Below, one piece after another: positions 23,780-34,560 of a DNA stretch of 64,000 nucleotides (positions are counted from its first letter, which is position 1; each line of letters starts with the position of its first letter). The notes under the pieces were generated by a model. The model saw nothing but the letters and a program-made list of their open reading frames with translations. It ran no database searches and was not told the DNA's origin. The DNA comes from Gnetum montanum (lineage: Eukaryota; Streptophyta; Gnetopsida; Gnetales; Gnetaceae). The DNA lies in the NCBI GenBank assembly GCA_015680685.1, contig MNCI01011783.1, forward strand, positions 304,944-368,943. Reading direction: 5' to 3'. A program made the translations under genes and the position numbers.

Positions 23780-24300
23780 CAACCTTTGTAGCATAGAGGG
23801 TTTCGGTAGCGTAGATAGTTAGCGTAGAGGGCCTCTACAGCTTACAGTGTAGACGGTTTTAACAGTATGGTGTAGACAGTTTTATCAGTACATAGCGTAA
23901 ATGATTTCCATGGCGTATAGCGTAGACGGTTTTCACAGCATGTGGCGTAAACTGTTTTCATAGCGTATACGCTTAGCATAAATGGTTTTGTCTTTTTAGG
24001 TAGTTTATAGCATAGACCTATTTTCATAGTGTATACGCTGGCAGTTTTTTACAGCGTATAGCGTATACACTGGTAGTCTTTTACAGCGTATAGCATAGAT
24101 GGTTTTCACAACGTATACGCTAACAGTTTTTTACAACGTATAGCGTAGACGATTTTCACAGCGTATACGTTGATGGTTTTTTTACAGTGTATAGCGTAGA
24201 CGGTTTTCACAGCGTATACGCTGAGCATAAACATTTTTCTTTCTTTTTATAGGTAGCGTATACGCCAAGTGTGAACAGTTTGTTGAACAGCATATACGCC
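23780..24300. repeat. GCGTATACGC array upstream of the antisense gene
   Basis: About fifteen units of roughly 30-40 bases of the form ACAGCGTATAGCGTAGACGG followed by TTTTCACAGCGTATACGC. The array ends about 180 bases before the likely start codon of the plus-strand gene, so it occupies that gene's promoter position. Confidence 0.88.
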
Positions 24301-24483
24301 AATTGAAAAGAGTTTGTAATTTTTCGAAGTGTTGGCCTACAACATGGAATTTCGTTTTTCCATCTCATTTTCATGTATGGCTGATTTATCGTGGCATTTT
24401 GGTTACTTGCAGGGACACTGAACCTTTCCTCCTGGTAGTTGAGCTAGTTGGAGTATTGGCATGGTTTGGCTCCCTTGAGACCG

Positions 24484-27400
24484 ATGAACCCACCCCTGAT
24501 CTAACCATTGACAACAATGGGGTATGGTTCAGGGGAAGGGGCGTGTGAATTCCTCACCTTCATCCTAGACAGATTTAAGGTGGTGGTCTAGTCACATCTA
24601 AGCGAACAAGTGGCACGGAGCGTGCTTGAGACTATGTTGCCGGGAGCTTCGGAGGGCGTCACGGTCTTCATGGAGGACATTGACGAGGGACTGCTTGTAA
24701 TCGAGGATGGTCCCTCTGGTGGGCCCAGATCTACTCGCCCATTAGCACGTGTGTGGGACCTATTACCCCGAGGGCATGATTATCTCAACAATACCTTATT
24801 TCTGGCTACGCGTGCGTACACGTTATTTCAAAATCCTCCTGGCACAATGTACCGGGTAGAGAGGTAAGATCGTTTAGCTTGTTATTTCTATTTTTTGTCG
24901 TTTAGTTCTTGCCCCTATTCTGACAACTGCTCTTTTGCAGGCCCCAACTGAACCAAGATGGGACATGCATTAATGATGATGGGTTTGCCCTAGCTCATAC
25001 TACTCTAGAGACCTTTATGGCGAGTCCCACCCTTCGCGGAGCTGTATTAGCTCAAACCAAGGGTGATATTGTCCATTTCCATAAACTATTTTCTAGAGCA
25101 TTTGCACAGTGCACGGCTCATGGATGGCTGCATGGAGATTGGTCGCATAATGGAACAGTTTTCCCTCATGATTCTGACTTGGGTTCTAGCACCTTGAAGT
25201 CTAAAACTGAAGGTAAGTGACAATATTTTCTAGATGCCTTAGTGTGTTTGTCCAACTTCTAGGGGTTATATTGATGTGATGGTTTCAAATTATGTTTATA
25301 GTTGATGTCCCTCCCGACGGAGACCCTGTTACAATAGGACGAACTGAGAGTACCCTATCAATGAAGTTTGGGGAGATCAGCAAGGCACAGAAATGGTTGC
25401 GCACCCATGCCTCACCATCTATTGTCCATTGTTTAGATGATGCTAGCCTCATGGAGCTGTTTACAACCCTGAGCCCTGATGTGTCAATAGCTGAAATGAT
25501 CGGGATTGTGGATTCATTCGACAAGTCTGTCTCCTACTACAGCACCCATATTAAGGGTGTCAAAATAGTTTTCCATCTGTTGGCCAAATTCTTTTCAGAC
25601 CTATTTGGTGTACCGGTAGATGGTGTAAATGTAGTTTCGGACAGGGCTCAGAAAGAGCTTCATATGGTACGTGAGCTAGAGAACTGGTTGGGTATTGTCA
25701 AGGGCTCCAAGGGATTCCCTATTCAGGGGAAGTCAAAGGTTGAGGAAGTTAATGAATTATATCCCTTGTTTAGGGCACGAGTGTTCCCTAAATCCCTGTC
25801 CTAGGTGAGGAGTCTTGGTGTTGAAGCTGTGTGCATCATGCAAACCATCTTAGAAACTAGGATGCATTATAATTGAGCTCAATTTTTGTTGTCAGGCCTT
25901 CATAAGGAGATAGTGCAATTGTGCTCAAACATTGAGGCACAGTCCCATTTTACATTTGCATTCTTTGTAGGCTATCTATGCCACTTGGCCGAGTTTCTAG
26001 TGGTTCATGCGGATAATAAGTATGTTCTACGGGATCATGCTCAATTATCTCGCCTGTGGATCAACCATTTGTTCGAAATAGCTGAGTCCCAAGATGCACC
26101 TGAGGGGATTGATGAATCTGTGTCTATCACGACTGGAGGGTTATCTGGTACCTCAATCCATACACGTGATAGTGTAGGTTTGGAACTAGATGATGTGCCC
26201 TACACTGCAAAGAGAGAAAAATGGGTCATCAAGGAGACCATTGGTAAAGCCAAGTCGAAGCTCCCGAAGCGTGAACGCTCAAAAGAGGTGACCTCAAATG
26301 TGGAAGAGCCAAAGGTGAAGCGCATACAGTTCAAGATGCCTATTTGAGGTAAGTAAACTTGATGCACTTATTGATTTATCATTTTCATCTTATTCATATT
26401 TTTGTTTTGACCTCTTACATGAAACTAATGCTCTCATACTTGACTCGAGAAGTGAGGAGACAGGAGTTGGAGACCATTATTGAGGAGGAGGAAGCCACAA
26501 CGGATTTAATAATTGAGGAGGAGAAGGTCGGCAAGGATCAGGTAGAAGGAATGGAGGAGCTAGCTGAAGATACCATAGAGACAGAACTAGTGGATGACCA
26601 GGGTGGTGTTGATGAGATGTTCAGTAGCTTCCTTACGGGAAGATTGGACCTTGGCGACCCTCCAAACCCGGAAGGGGATAGAGACCACAATATATTTCCT
26701 TTTGTTTCATTTTGTTGCTTTGTGAATCGTTGTTTCTATGGTTTTTTACTTTTATGTTTTTATCCCTTCCAGATGAGGGTAGTGAAACTAGAACGATTCC
26801 CACGGAGCGGTTGGAAGTGCCCATGAAAACGGCTCCCCCTGAAACGACCGCGGAGGTTAGTCCGTCTCGTACTCATGGATCATTTACTTGGACTGAGATG
26901 CCAAGTAAAATGGATTTTGTGGCTGGTATCACTAACAAGGTGATCAAATGTATTCAGGAAGCCCACTCTGAGATAGGTACAAATGTCTTGAGCCTTTTGC
27001 AGCTTTCGAATTTCACATCCCTTTTTTGTCATCTAATGTTTAATGCCGATTATTTTTGTATGCATAGGAGCTAAGCTGAGGTGGGATCCATCTGAGACTG
27101 TTAGCATTGAAATTTTTCCCACACTACCCCCAGAAGTCAAGCAGATACCAAGGTTAGTTTATGACGAGGTGGCAGAAGGTCTTATATACAACGCCAAATC
27201 GCTTTGGACCTGTAGGCATTCCATCGAACAATTATGGTTACAAATCCAAGCAAAGAAAAAGGAAGTTTCCAAGTTATCAGTTGAGTGTGATGATCTCAAG
27301 GCTCGGTATGAGTTTGCCTCAGCTAGACTAAGTGGTGATCATTCTTGGCAAACTTTCGAGGTTACTTATACTAGATATTGGAACCTGCTCAATCGCCACA

Positions 27401-28037
27401 CGTCACTGACCCAGAAACTAGCAGAGCGTAAGGCCCAGGTAGATCTACTGAATCTCAAGTGCCAGGATTGGAAGGCTTTCGCTTCCAAGATGTGTAAGTG
27501 GGGTCAGGATGAGAAAAACCACAAGCACCATTACAAGAAATCGTTGAAGGAAGTATCCATTGAAAAGCGTCAGCTTGAAATGTTTGTGGAGGGCCTGGGT
27601 CTATGCTCTGTGTTTGATACCTTTGCTCAGAATACAACTGTTGAGATGGAGTCTCCTATGAGGGTAATTACAACCGCTTCTGGGGAGGTTTCTGTGGATG
27701 AATTCCCTTTAAAGTGTCCTACATAGTCGGTGGTTGACAAGGGAAAGGCCTTGGCAAACGTCGATCTAGGCCTTCATGGGACTGATTGGGCGAGTGTCTC
27801 AAAGGAGGAAATTTTCCATCGACTAGAATTCGGTTTAGGGGGGTCCCCTTCGGTAAGCATTTTATTGCCATAAAATTCATTCGGTGAGCATTTTCTCCTT
27901 TGTTCTTGTGTTGATTATCTCTTTTGCATTTTCAAGATCAAGGCGACGATGATGTCCAAGAAGCTGGCCCTAGTGGAGTAGGGGCCCATGATGCTGGTGG
28001 GTCTAAAGGGGACGACCCTCCCATCCCGGATGTTTAG
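24484..28037 (+). pseudogene. Multi-exon gene antisense to element A, function unknown
   Basis: Eight plus-strand exons fit: 24484-24863, 24941-25212, 25302-25804, 25896-26348, about 26450-26690, 26773-26976, 27068-27852 and 27937-28037, about 980 codons. Six of the seven introns are about 77-105 bases with GT-AG ends and T-rich 3' sides. The frame is kept exactly across introns 1, 2 and 6; introns 3 and 7 need a one-base change, and the donor of intron 5 is unclear. The ATG at 24484 is the best start; a splice acceptor at 24412 hints at an untranslated first exon. The protein has an N-terminal globular half, an acidic Glu-rich middle (26460-26640) and a helical, coiled-coil-like C-terminal part (27200-27600). 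Four or five stops (24505, 24589, 25802, 26344, 27724) show decay. I recognise no family. Antisense extra ORFs are known in some Tat elements, which fits best. Confidence 0.75.
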
Positions 28038-28384
28038 TTTCTTTTTTTTTTGAAATTATTCTGGCTCACATTTATAGGTGAATTGTCAATTGAATATTTT
28101 GAGTTGTGGTGAACGGATGAATAAAATTAGTTAACTCTTGTACTTATACATATTTCTACATATTTTTTTTTTTGGATTTTGAGTTTAAATGTAAACACAA
28201 CATGGCAATATAAAATGTTTTGGTTTTTTTTTTTGCATTTTAAGTGTAGTGCACGAATGTAATTATAAGTATCAATGTAATTATAAGCGAAGGATAATTG
28301 CAAAATTTGTTATTCACAACACGACAATGTGAACGTGAATTCGAACAATGAACTAGAATTTGGGAGAAAAATAAAGTATAGGTA
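28038..28384. other. 3' flank of the antisense gene
   Basis: A T-rich stretch with AATAAA at 28119-28124, about 85 bases after the stop codon, a fair polyadenylation signal for the plus-strand gene. Nothing else is recognisable. Confidence 0.5.
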
Positions 28385-28685
28385 GATGATCTAGTTTAAG
28401 ACCATTTTGGGCCACTCGCACTAGTTTAAGGCCATTTCAGGCCACTCACACTAGTTTAAGGCCATTTCGAGCCACATGCACTAGTCTAAGGCCATTTCGG
28501 GCCACGCGTAAACAAGGGAAGTTTCAAGTGACATGGGTTGATTTCTTAGGAGATCGACCATTTCTGATCATGGCTAGTTTCATGTCATTGCAGATATGAT
28601 AGTTTAACGTCATTCTAGACTTAGAATGTAGTTTAATGTCGTTTCGGACGGGGAATGTAGTTTAAAGTCATTTCGGACTAAGTGT
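28385..28685. repeat. GTTTAAGGCCATTTCGGGCC minisatellite (right of the antisense gene)
   Basis: Four units with core AGTTTAAGGCCATTTCGGGCCAC (28390-28505) are followed by AGTTTAATGTCGTTTCGGAC units (28575-28680). They have the same direction and framework as the array at 22795-23045, so related arrays bracket the antisense gene. Confidence 0.85.
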
Positions 28686-29646
28686 TGTTTATTTGTTTAG
28701 TAATTTTTTTGATTTTTCTCATTTTAATGTTAGGAGTTACATTAGTGGGTATGATTCTATATTCAGTGTCTCCTTCACTGATCATGTTGAATGGTAATTC
28801 AGCCCAAGGGACATCTGATGGCATAGTTCCTGCGTTGGTGTTTTCCGGCGCTCCTGCATGTATTGTGGTTTCTGTGTCAGTTGTGGTTTCTAAGTGAGGC
28901 TGTGTATGTACGATTTCAAGCCCAGGCATTTCTGTTTCAAGTGGATTTTCCTTTGTGTTTAAAAGATTATCTCCTACTGGTTGTTATTCATTCGTATCAT
29001 GTTGTTTAGGCTCTTCGAGCTTAACCTGCGAGCCTTGATCTGTATCTGTATACGAGAAGATGGTAGGTGTAGCAGCCTCCCCGTGTATGATGATTTAACC
29101 ACCTTCATAAGGTAGGTGAATTTCTTGGTGTATGGGGGAAGAGACTCCTTTCAGTTAGGCTAGCCAGGGCCTTCCCAATATTAGGTTGAACCCTGGCATT
29201 TCATCGATTACCACAAAGTTGGCAAATGTGGGAAATTGATCCCCTTCTATAAAGTTTAAAGTAATGGTGCCTTTGACTATCACGCAGGATCTGCTGAATG
29301 ATTTCAAACACGTAGTGGCGGTTGGTCTGATTAGCTCTGTAAGCCCCAGTTGTTCGATGATGGGATATGACACCACATTTGTGGCGGCTCCATCATCTAC
29401 ATGGACCCTATGTATCTTGAATTGGTTTATTCGTATTGTTATGAACATAGGTGTTGTTGTTACCTCTCCCATTTTCTCATCCACCTTGATGTTGTCATTG
29501 TGAAAACTTAGTGGCTTAGAAGTTGACCCTTGAGGCGAGTACATTACCGCATGAATTGAAGGTTCATTTGGAGGCAAGTCTTCGCTTATTGGGATAGATG
29601 TTAACATGTGCACTAGAGCTTCGTGATGAGTTTGAGATGTCAACAC
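28678..29646 (-). pseudogene. Aspartic protease of element A and its C-terminal extension
   Basis: The 29646-29155 frame has HRVHVDDGAATNVVSYPIIE, with D-G-A as catalytic box, then FVVIDEMPGFNLILGRPWLA at the end of the domain. A stop follows and the frame resumes with KGVSSPIHQEIHLPYEGG and IIIHGEA, the usual block after a Tat protease, then a Thr/Glu-rich tail to 28678. The protease matures the Gag-Pol polyprotein. In Ogre elements an intron separates protease from RT at this point; here the gap is filled by the antisense gene and its repeats. Confidence 0.87.
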
Positions 29647-29688
29647 TAGGTCGTATAAGCTCAGTAAAGTGTTTTATTGTTTGAGTGC

Positions 29689-31785
29689 CTACGTGACTTG
29701 CGTTAGAGCCGTTGCTAGATCTCTACTGTTGCGTGCATGTTTGTCGATAGTAACTTGGTCCATTGGGCCCAACAGTTTTATTTCATGCATAGTTGGTTTG
29801 TCATTTTTTTTCGGAATCATTGATTTGGGAGTATCATGTTTTCTGGATGATTCACCCTTGTAGCTTGTGTTTGGTTTATCATTATGTGGTGTCATGGGTA
29901 CTGCACTTAGCGGGGTAGGTTTAGGAGGTCCTAAGGCTAGCCGTTGACGCTCCTTCTCCAAGCGTTTGTGTGTAAGCTTATCTGCTAAGTGTTCTCGTGT
30001 GTGGCATGGGGGTGCAGTTGGTTTTGGGACTTCAAGCTACTTTGGAACTTGTACTATGTATGGAGTCAAGAGGGTTTGCGGTTGGATGGTTGCATGCGGT
30101 TGAGTGTCAGGCTGGCTGGGCACCTTGATGACATAAGGACTTGGTTTATTCTGTGTTTGTGGGGTGGAGGACTGGTGGTCACTAGAACGTTCGGGTGTCC
30201 TAACGACATATGGAGTTGGCCTAGCCAGAGGTTGTACCTCCGCTATTGCGACGGCAGATGGTACTCGGACTACGTAGGGAGTGGGCCGAATAGAAGGTGT
30301 TTGTGAATTTGGGGTAGTAGTGGTGGGAGGTAAGCGCACCACGTATGGTTTTTCATGTGTCGGGGTGTTAGAAGTTGCTACAGCGGGGGGTACTCTGATG
30401 ACATAAGGTTTCTGCAGGGAGTATGATGGTTGAGGCACGAATGTTTGTACAGTGGGAGGAATACGCACCACAAATGGTTTATTAGGTGTTTGCTGCTCAT
30501 GGTTGGAATAGATGGTGTTAATGCTAGGTGTTTCAGGTTTGTTATCAAGGTAGATTGTGTTGATCATGTACGGTGCCTCTTTGGTATTTAGAGGGTCTTT
30601 ATACACACCCATGGCCTAGTTTTGTGGTTGGACCAGGTTGGCTTCATCAAAAGTGGTTTGACCTCTGTCGATTATTCATTGGATGTCTTGTTTTAGGGTG
30701 AAACAGTAATCCATGCCATGCCCATTACATTGATGATAATCGTAAAAACAGTCCATTCTAAAGCCTTTTGGTACTGGGGGCTCATCTGGCGTTGCTAGGC
30801 TTGGGTTCTGAACCAGTTGACAGAACCGATCTTGCCTTTGGATCGCTACAGGGGACAATTGTTTATGTTTCATTAATCCAGCCTTTAGGAGTTTGTTGAA
30901 TAGTTGCGATGGCTTCATAGGCAGTGGCATGTATTGAGAGGGTTCTTTCCTCTCGAAGTTTCTCGTACGATTTGGTGTTGGGTTCTGTGATGAGGATGAT
31001 TCTGGTGCGGTCGCGGGAGTGGGTTTAGCGTAATTAGTAGGGGCAACAGGGGGTTTGCTTTATTGTCCCACATTTTCTTGTTGTGTTTCTGCTACTTCTG
31101 CTATAGTTGTTTTAATGTTTTCTTTGTCTTTTTTACTATATTGGTTCTTAAAGGCTGAATATGCAGGGTCATGGTTGTTTTGTGCTACCTCCTCTATGTT
31201 TTTGATCTGTACAAACGCTTGACTCAGAGTGCATGCATTGAGATAATATAGTTTGGATTTCACAAAATTGTTGATAGCCCATTTTAGGATGGTGAGGAGG
31301 TACATCTCTGGGATGGGCTCATGGAGCTCATTGAGAGCAGCACTCCATCGCTGGATGAATTTTTGGACAAGTTCAAGGGGTGCTTGCTTGACCTATATGA
31401 GGCTGTCTAGTGTTGCTTCGGGTTTCAAGTTATACTTGAACCTAGTGATGAATTGGTGTAACAAATCTTTCAGAGAAGATATTGAGTTTCGTGGCAAGGC
31501 CCGATACCAATCAAGTGCTCTCCTAGCGAGGGACATGGGGAACACTCGTAGAATGGCATGTGGCCATGCCTGAAGTAGCATGCAATCTAGTCTAAACATT
31601 ATGAGGTGAGCGTTGGGGTATGTCTCCCCATTATATTTAGTCAGCGTAGGTAAAGCCACACCCTTGGGTAATGTTAGGGGTGGAACGAAAGAGCTGATAG
31701 GGCCATCGTGATAGAAGTCCACTACCTTCAGTTCTCCATCTAGGGCAGTTTTGAGGCGTTTGACCTCGTCAGTTAGCTCCTGCAT
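29689..31785 (-). pseudogene. Gag of element A: capsid, zinc knuckle and repeat tail
   Basis: Frames 31785-31393, 31305-31060, 30930-30676, 30612-30037 and 29961-29689 make up the protein. The capsid part has LPTLTKYNGETYPNAHLIMF and SLARRALDWYRALP, standard for Ty3/gypsy Gag. The zinc knuckle reads CFYDYHQCNGHGMDYC (near 30690-30740). 30612-30037 holds seven copies of a roughly 24-residue repeat with core PYVVRVP. Gag packages the RNA. The parts are separated by single stops or shifts, so an almost complete reading can be followed. Confidence 0.85.
30037..30600 (-). repeat. Protein-coding tandem repeat, PYVVRVP units, in A Gag
   Basis: Seven units of 20-26 residues with the core P-[YF]-[VI]-[VI]-[RKQ]-x-P, joined by Pro/Thr/Gln-rich linkers. 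The copies differ at the DNA level yet the core is kept. Confidence 0.9.
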
Positions 31786-31799
31786 TACCTTTTTAGCGT

Positions 31800-32715
31800 C
31801 AGCCTAGTCTTGGATGCTAGGTGAGATAGCAGGTTGGGGATGTTGTACAGTATACATGTTAGATTATTGGGCAGTGGGTTAGAAGGTAGAAAGTTGTGTG
31901 ATCGGAGGCTGGACTTGTGGGATATTTGTAGCGAGTGGTGCAAAGGGTGGCATGTTGTAGGTAAGGGGTTGCTATTGTCGTGGTTGTCCTTGAGGGATGT
32001 TAGCTGGTAAAATTGTGTGAGGTGGTATGTTATAATGAGGGGGTTGATGTGATTGAGCACCAATCACTGTCCATTGCCCGTTCATGTTTTGTGTAGGAAT
32101 CCCCTGAACTTGTTGGGTTACAGTTGTGAAGGATGCTCCTTAGGTTGGGATCCGCGGTATGTAGTGAGCGGATGTAGAAGCTGGTATTACATGCGGCATC
32201 CCAATCACTCGGGGCAGGAAGATTGCTCCTGCATCATTTTGAGGAGGTTTTATTTGGGAGAATTGAGGTATTGTTGCAATAGGGGGAATAGCGAGGGGAA
32301 GTGTGTTGAGTTGCTGATTGGTTGCAGGAGGAATATGAACAAGTGTGGAGGATTCTTGTTGAGGTATTTGCACTTGGGTAAATTTAAATGGTTGAAGGGA
32401 CGTAATTTCCCCTGTGGTTGGATGAAACAAAGGGTTTGCATAGGTCTAGGAACTAAGAGTATGGTACAAATCTTCATGCTCAGATTGAGCTACGAAGTCA
32501 TCTTCCTCTTCCAATTGAGGGTTTGCCAAAGACTGGTCTAAAGACTGACTCCTTTGTAGGAGGAGTTGTGAGATCAGCTCAAAGTAATGCTCTGGGAGAG
32601 GGATGATATTATACGGGTAAGGAATGAAGTCTTTTCCTCCCCTATAGAAGAGTTCGTATTGCCTCTTGACTTCTAATTCAGTTTGGTCTACGGTGAGGCT
32701 GGCTTGTATTTTCAC
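31800..32715 (-). pseudogene. N-terminal Pro/Gln-rich part of A Gag or an ORF before gag
   Basis: Frame 32715-32446 begins MKIQASLTVDQTELEVKRQY and is acidic. 32430-32140 and 32063-31785 are rich in Pro, Gln, Thr and Ile with stretches such as QFSQIKPPQNDAGAIF. No domain is recognised. It ends where the capsid frame begins at 31785, and stops are few. It may be the flexible N-terminus of Gag or a separate leader ORF like that of Ogre. Confidence 0.6.
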
Positions 32716-32949
32716 GCATATGAAATTGTATTGGTCCTAAGTTATGATGTTAGGCGATGGATTCCTCCCTTACAATCTAAGAGACCGGCAAGGCCCCACT
32801 GTGGGTTGTACCACGAGCTGTTGAACGGCCATGGTGCCTACAAGGTCTATGATAGACGTGGTTGTAGCGTTGGAGTTCGCAATGTTCATGATGAATGGTT
32901 GAGAATACAACACGGTGGAAGGGATATAAAACTAGTATACTTAGTATTT

Positions 32950-33365
32950 CAGCAATGTAGATAGGGTCTACAGTGTAGAGCGTGTACCGTATACATCAGC
33001 AGCATAGACAATGTCAGCATACAGCGTAGACAGGGTCTACAGCGTAGAGCGTGCAGCGTATACATCAGCAGCGTAGACAGCATCAGCATACAGCGTAGAC
33101 AGGGTCTACAGCGTAGAGCGTGCAGCGTATACATCAGCAGCATAGACAGCATCAGCATACAGCGTAGACAGGGTCTATGGTGTAGCACGTGCAGCGTATA
33201 CTAAACAGCATAGACAGAGTCAGCATACAGCGTAGAGCGTGCAACGTAAACTCAGCAGCGTAGACGCTGGGAATTTTGCAGACAGCATCGACATAAACTC
33301 AACAGTGTAGATGCTAGGAATTTTGCAGACAGAGTTGACATAAACTCAGCAGCATAGACATTGGG
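32950..33365. repeat. 69-bp tandem repeat in the A leader
   Basis: Units begin CAGGGTCTACAGYGTAGAGC at 32962, 33031, 33100 and 33169, a constant period of 69 bases, then decay into shorter units to 33365. Each unit carries GCGTATAC and GCGTAGAC words as in the other A arrays. The array lies between gag and the primer-binding site. The long minus frame across it (33188-32949) follows from 69 being a multiple of three. Confidence 0.9.
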
Positions 33366-33401
33366 AGTTCTATAGATAGAGTAAGTTTTAAGCAGTTTCG
33401 G

Positions 33402-33419
33402 CCCTCCTTCTAGCGCCAA
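33402..33419 (-). promoter_or_regulatory. Primer-binding site of element A
   Basis: On the minus strand the LTR ends GGTACA and after four bases TTGGCGCTAGAAGGAGGG follows. This TGGCGC-starting site is typical for Tat-type elements; I do not assign the tRNA with certainty. Confidence 0.75.
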
Positions 33420-33423
33420 TTTT

Positions 33424-34158
33424 TGTACCATCCAAAATCGTCGGTCTCCAACTAGAATTAAACAAAAACCCGGAGATCTCCGGACATGCATAGAAGACCC
33501 TACCTTCACTTGAGGGCAAGCTACAATTAATGAAGGCAGAGTACCTTGAGTGGTCCGCACGTAGATCAGGCAAGGATTTCCCCGAACGTACACCGATGTG
33601 CTATACGCTAGGTTATATGTAAATGGTGTAACTAATATAAAACGAAGCGTAAATGGCATAACTGGTGTAAACGAAGCATAAACATACAAGAGCATAAACA
33701 GTAAATATGCAATAATGAATGAAAAACTGTAACAAATTGTAGCAAGGAAATGTAGCAATGTTTTTGCGGAATAAGAGTTACAATGCACCGATCTAACGCA
33801 GTTGTGGCTTTGACACAAGGTGGACGAATAGCCCTGGTAGATGGAGGGATGACTGTGTGCTACTTCAAACTGCAGGCACAGCGTAGAGGCTGTATGCTTA
33901 GCATGCAGGGTAAGGTCTAGTGTACAGGGTTTCTGTTCTGTTCTCAGTGTCTCTGGTTCTTTTTGTCTCTAGTTTGTTCAAAATTGCCAACCCCGATCTA
34001 ATGAAAAATTAGGGTTTTTATACAGTTTTAGTCGTTAGACTCAGGTTGGGTGACATGTGGCGCATTGACCAGGTGTGAAAGAATAAAATTTACAAGTATA
34101 CAGCGTGCTATACGCCAGCGTATTTTGCTGTACGCCAGCGTATATTACTGTACACCAA
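33424..34158 (-). repeat. 5' LTR of element A, truncated at the U3 side
   Basis: Matches 16412-17147 almost base for base and then stops, at about 34158, where the sequence turns into B. The upstream U3 part present in the other LTR (to 17839) is missing. TATA box at 34015-34022. Confidence 0.85.
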
Positions 34159-34560
34159 CCCAAGGTCAACCTGATGTCACACCCTTCCTTAGCTTCATCA
34201 AAAGCCCTTATCACTATGCCCAAGCCTCCACCTCACACTCCAACATCCATATGATCTAATGAATTCACCAATGTAAAGTGACACATAAATCCAAGCATAC
34301 TACCATATAGTCAAGGGTGTCATAGTGGGCTGGATTTCCCTCATAATGTGCACACACCATCTAACCTACCCCACTATGCTTTCTATAATCAAGTGTATGA
34401 TGAACGATTTCTCTATCTAGCCATCATACCACTAATAGACATCCAGTGGTTGGGGCATGAAGGGTTCCTAACATTTCATATATGCATGGATCCTATTCAT
34501 CCACTTATTAATCCTAGCCATGACCAAATGTTTAGTTGTGGGGGTCATGCCCCATTCTAA
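34159..34560 (+). pseudogene. Gag remnant of element B, second part after the A insertion
   Basis: The plus frame 34348-34560 is open and rich in Pro, His and Tyr (LPHYAFYNQVYDERF, then LGHEGFLTFH). This composition continues the Tyr/Pro-rich end of B Gag left of A (YNPLDYPKGSYYKPQNF) and resembles the C Gag tail (YQKPGPYGYY). The exact join cannot be rebuilt because the A end is deleted. No protease motif follows. Confidence 0.5.

Larger units (their letters stand above)
16412..34158 (-). mobile_element. Element A: 17.7-kb Tat/Ogre-like retrotransposon nested in B
   Basis: On the minus strand the order is truncated 5' LTR (33424-34158), primer site, repeat-rich leader, gag, protease, a long spacer carrying an antisense gene, RT, RNase H, archaeal-type RNase H, integrase, minisatellite, polypurine tract and 3' LTR (16412-17839). 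The second RNase H after the ordinary one is the mark of the Tat lineage, and great length with a spacer between protease and RT recalls Ogre. The right end lacks the first 700 or so bases of the LTR and I see no target duplication, so a deletion removed that end. Stops in most domains show the copy is inactive. Confidence 0.88.

Noticed and set aside
22795-24300. Regularly spaced short repeats that could be taken for a CRISPR array.
   Set aside because: Units vary, spacers are not unique in length or sequence, the context is a plant retrotransposon and no cas genes exist. They are minisatellites.
24484-28037. The antisense gene as an ordinary host gene with element A inserted around it.
   Set aside because: It lies inside A, between protease and RT, whose pieces are collinear on both sides, so it is carried by the element. 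Capture from the host at an earlier time remains possible.
32949-33188. A repetitive Cys/Leu-rich minus ORF of 79 codons.
   Set aside because: It exists only because the 69-bp tandem repeat period is a multiple of three.
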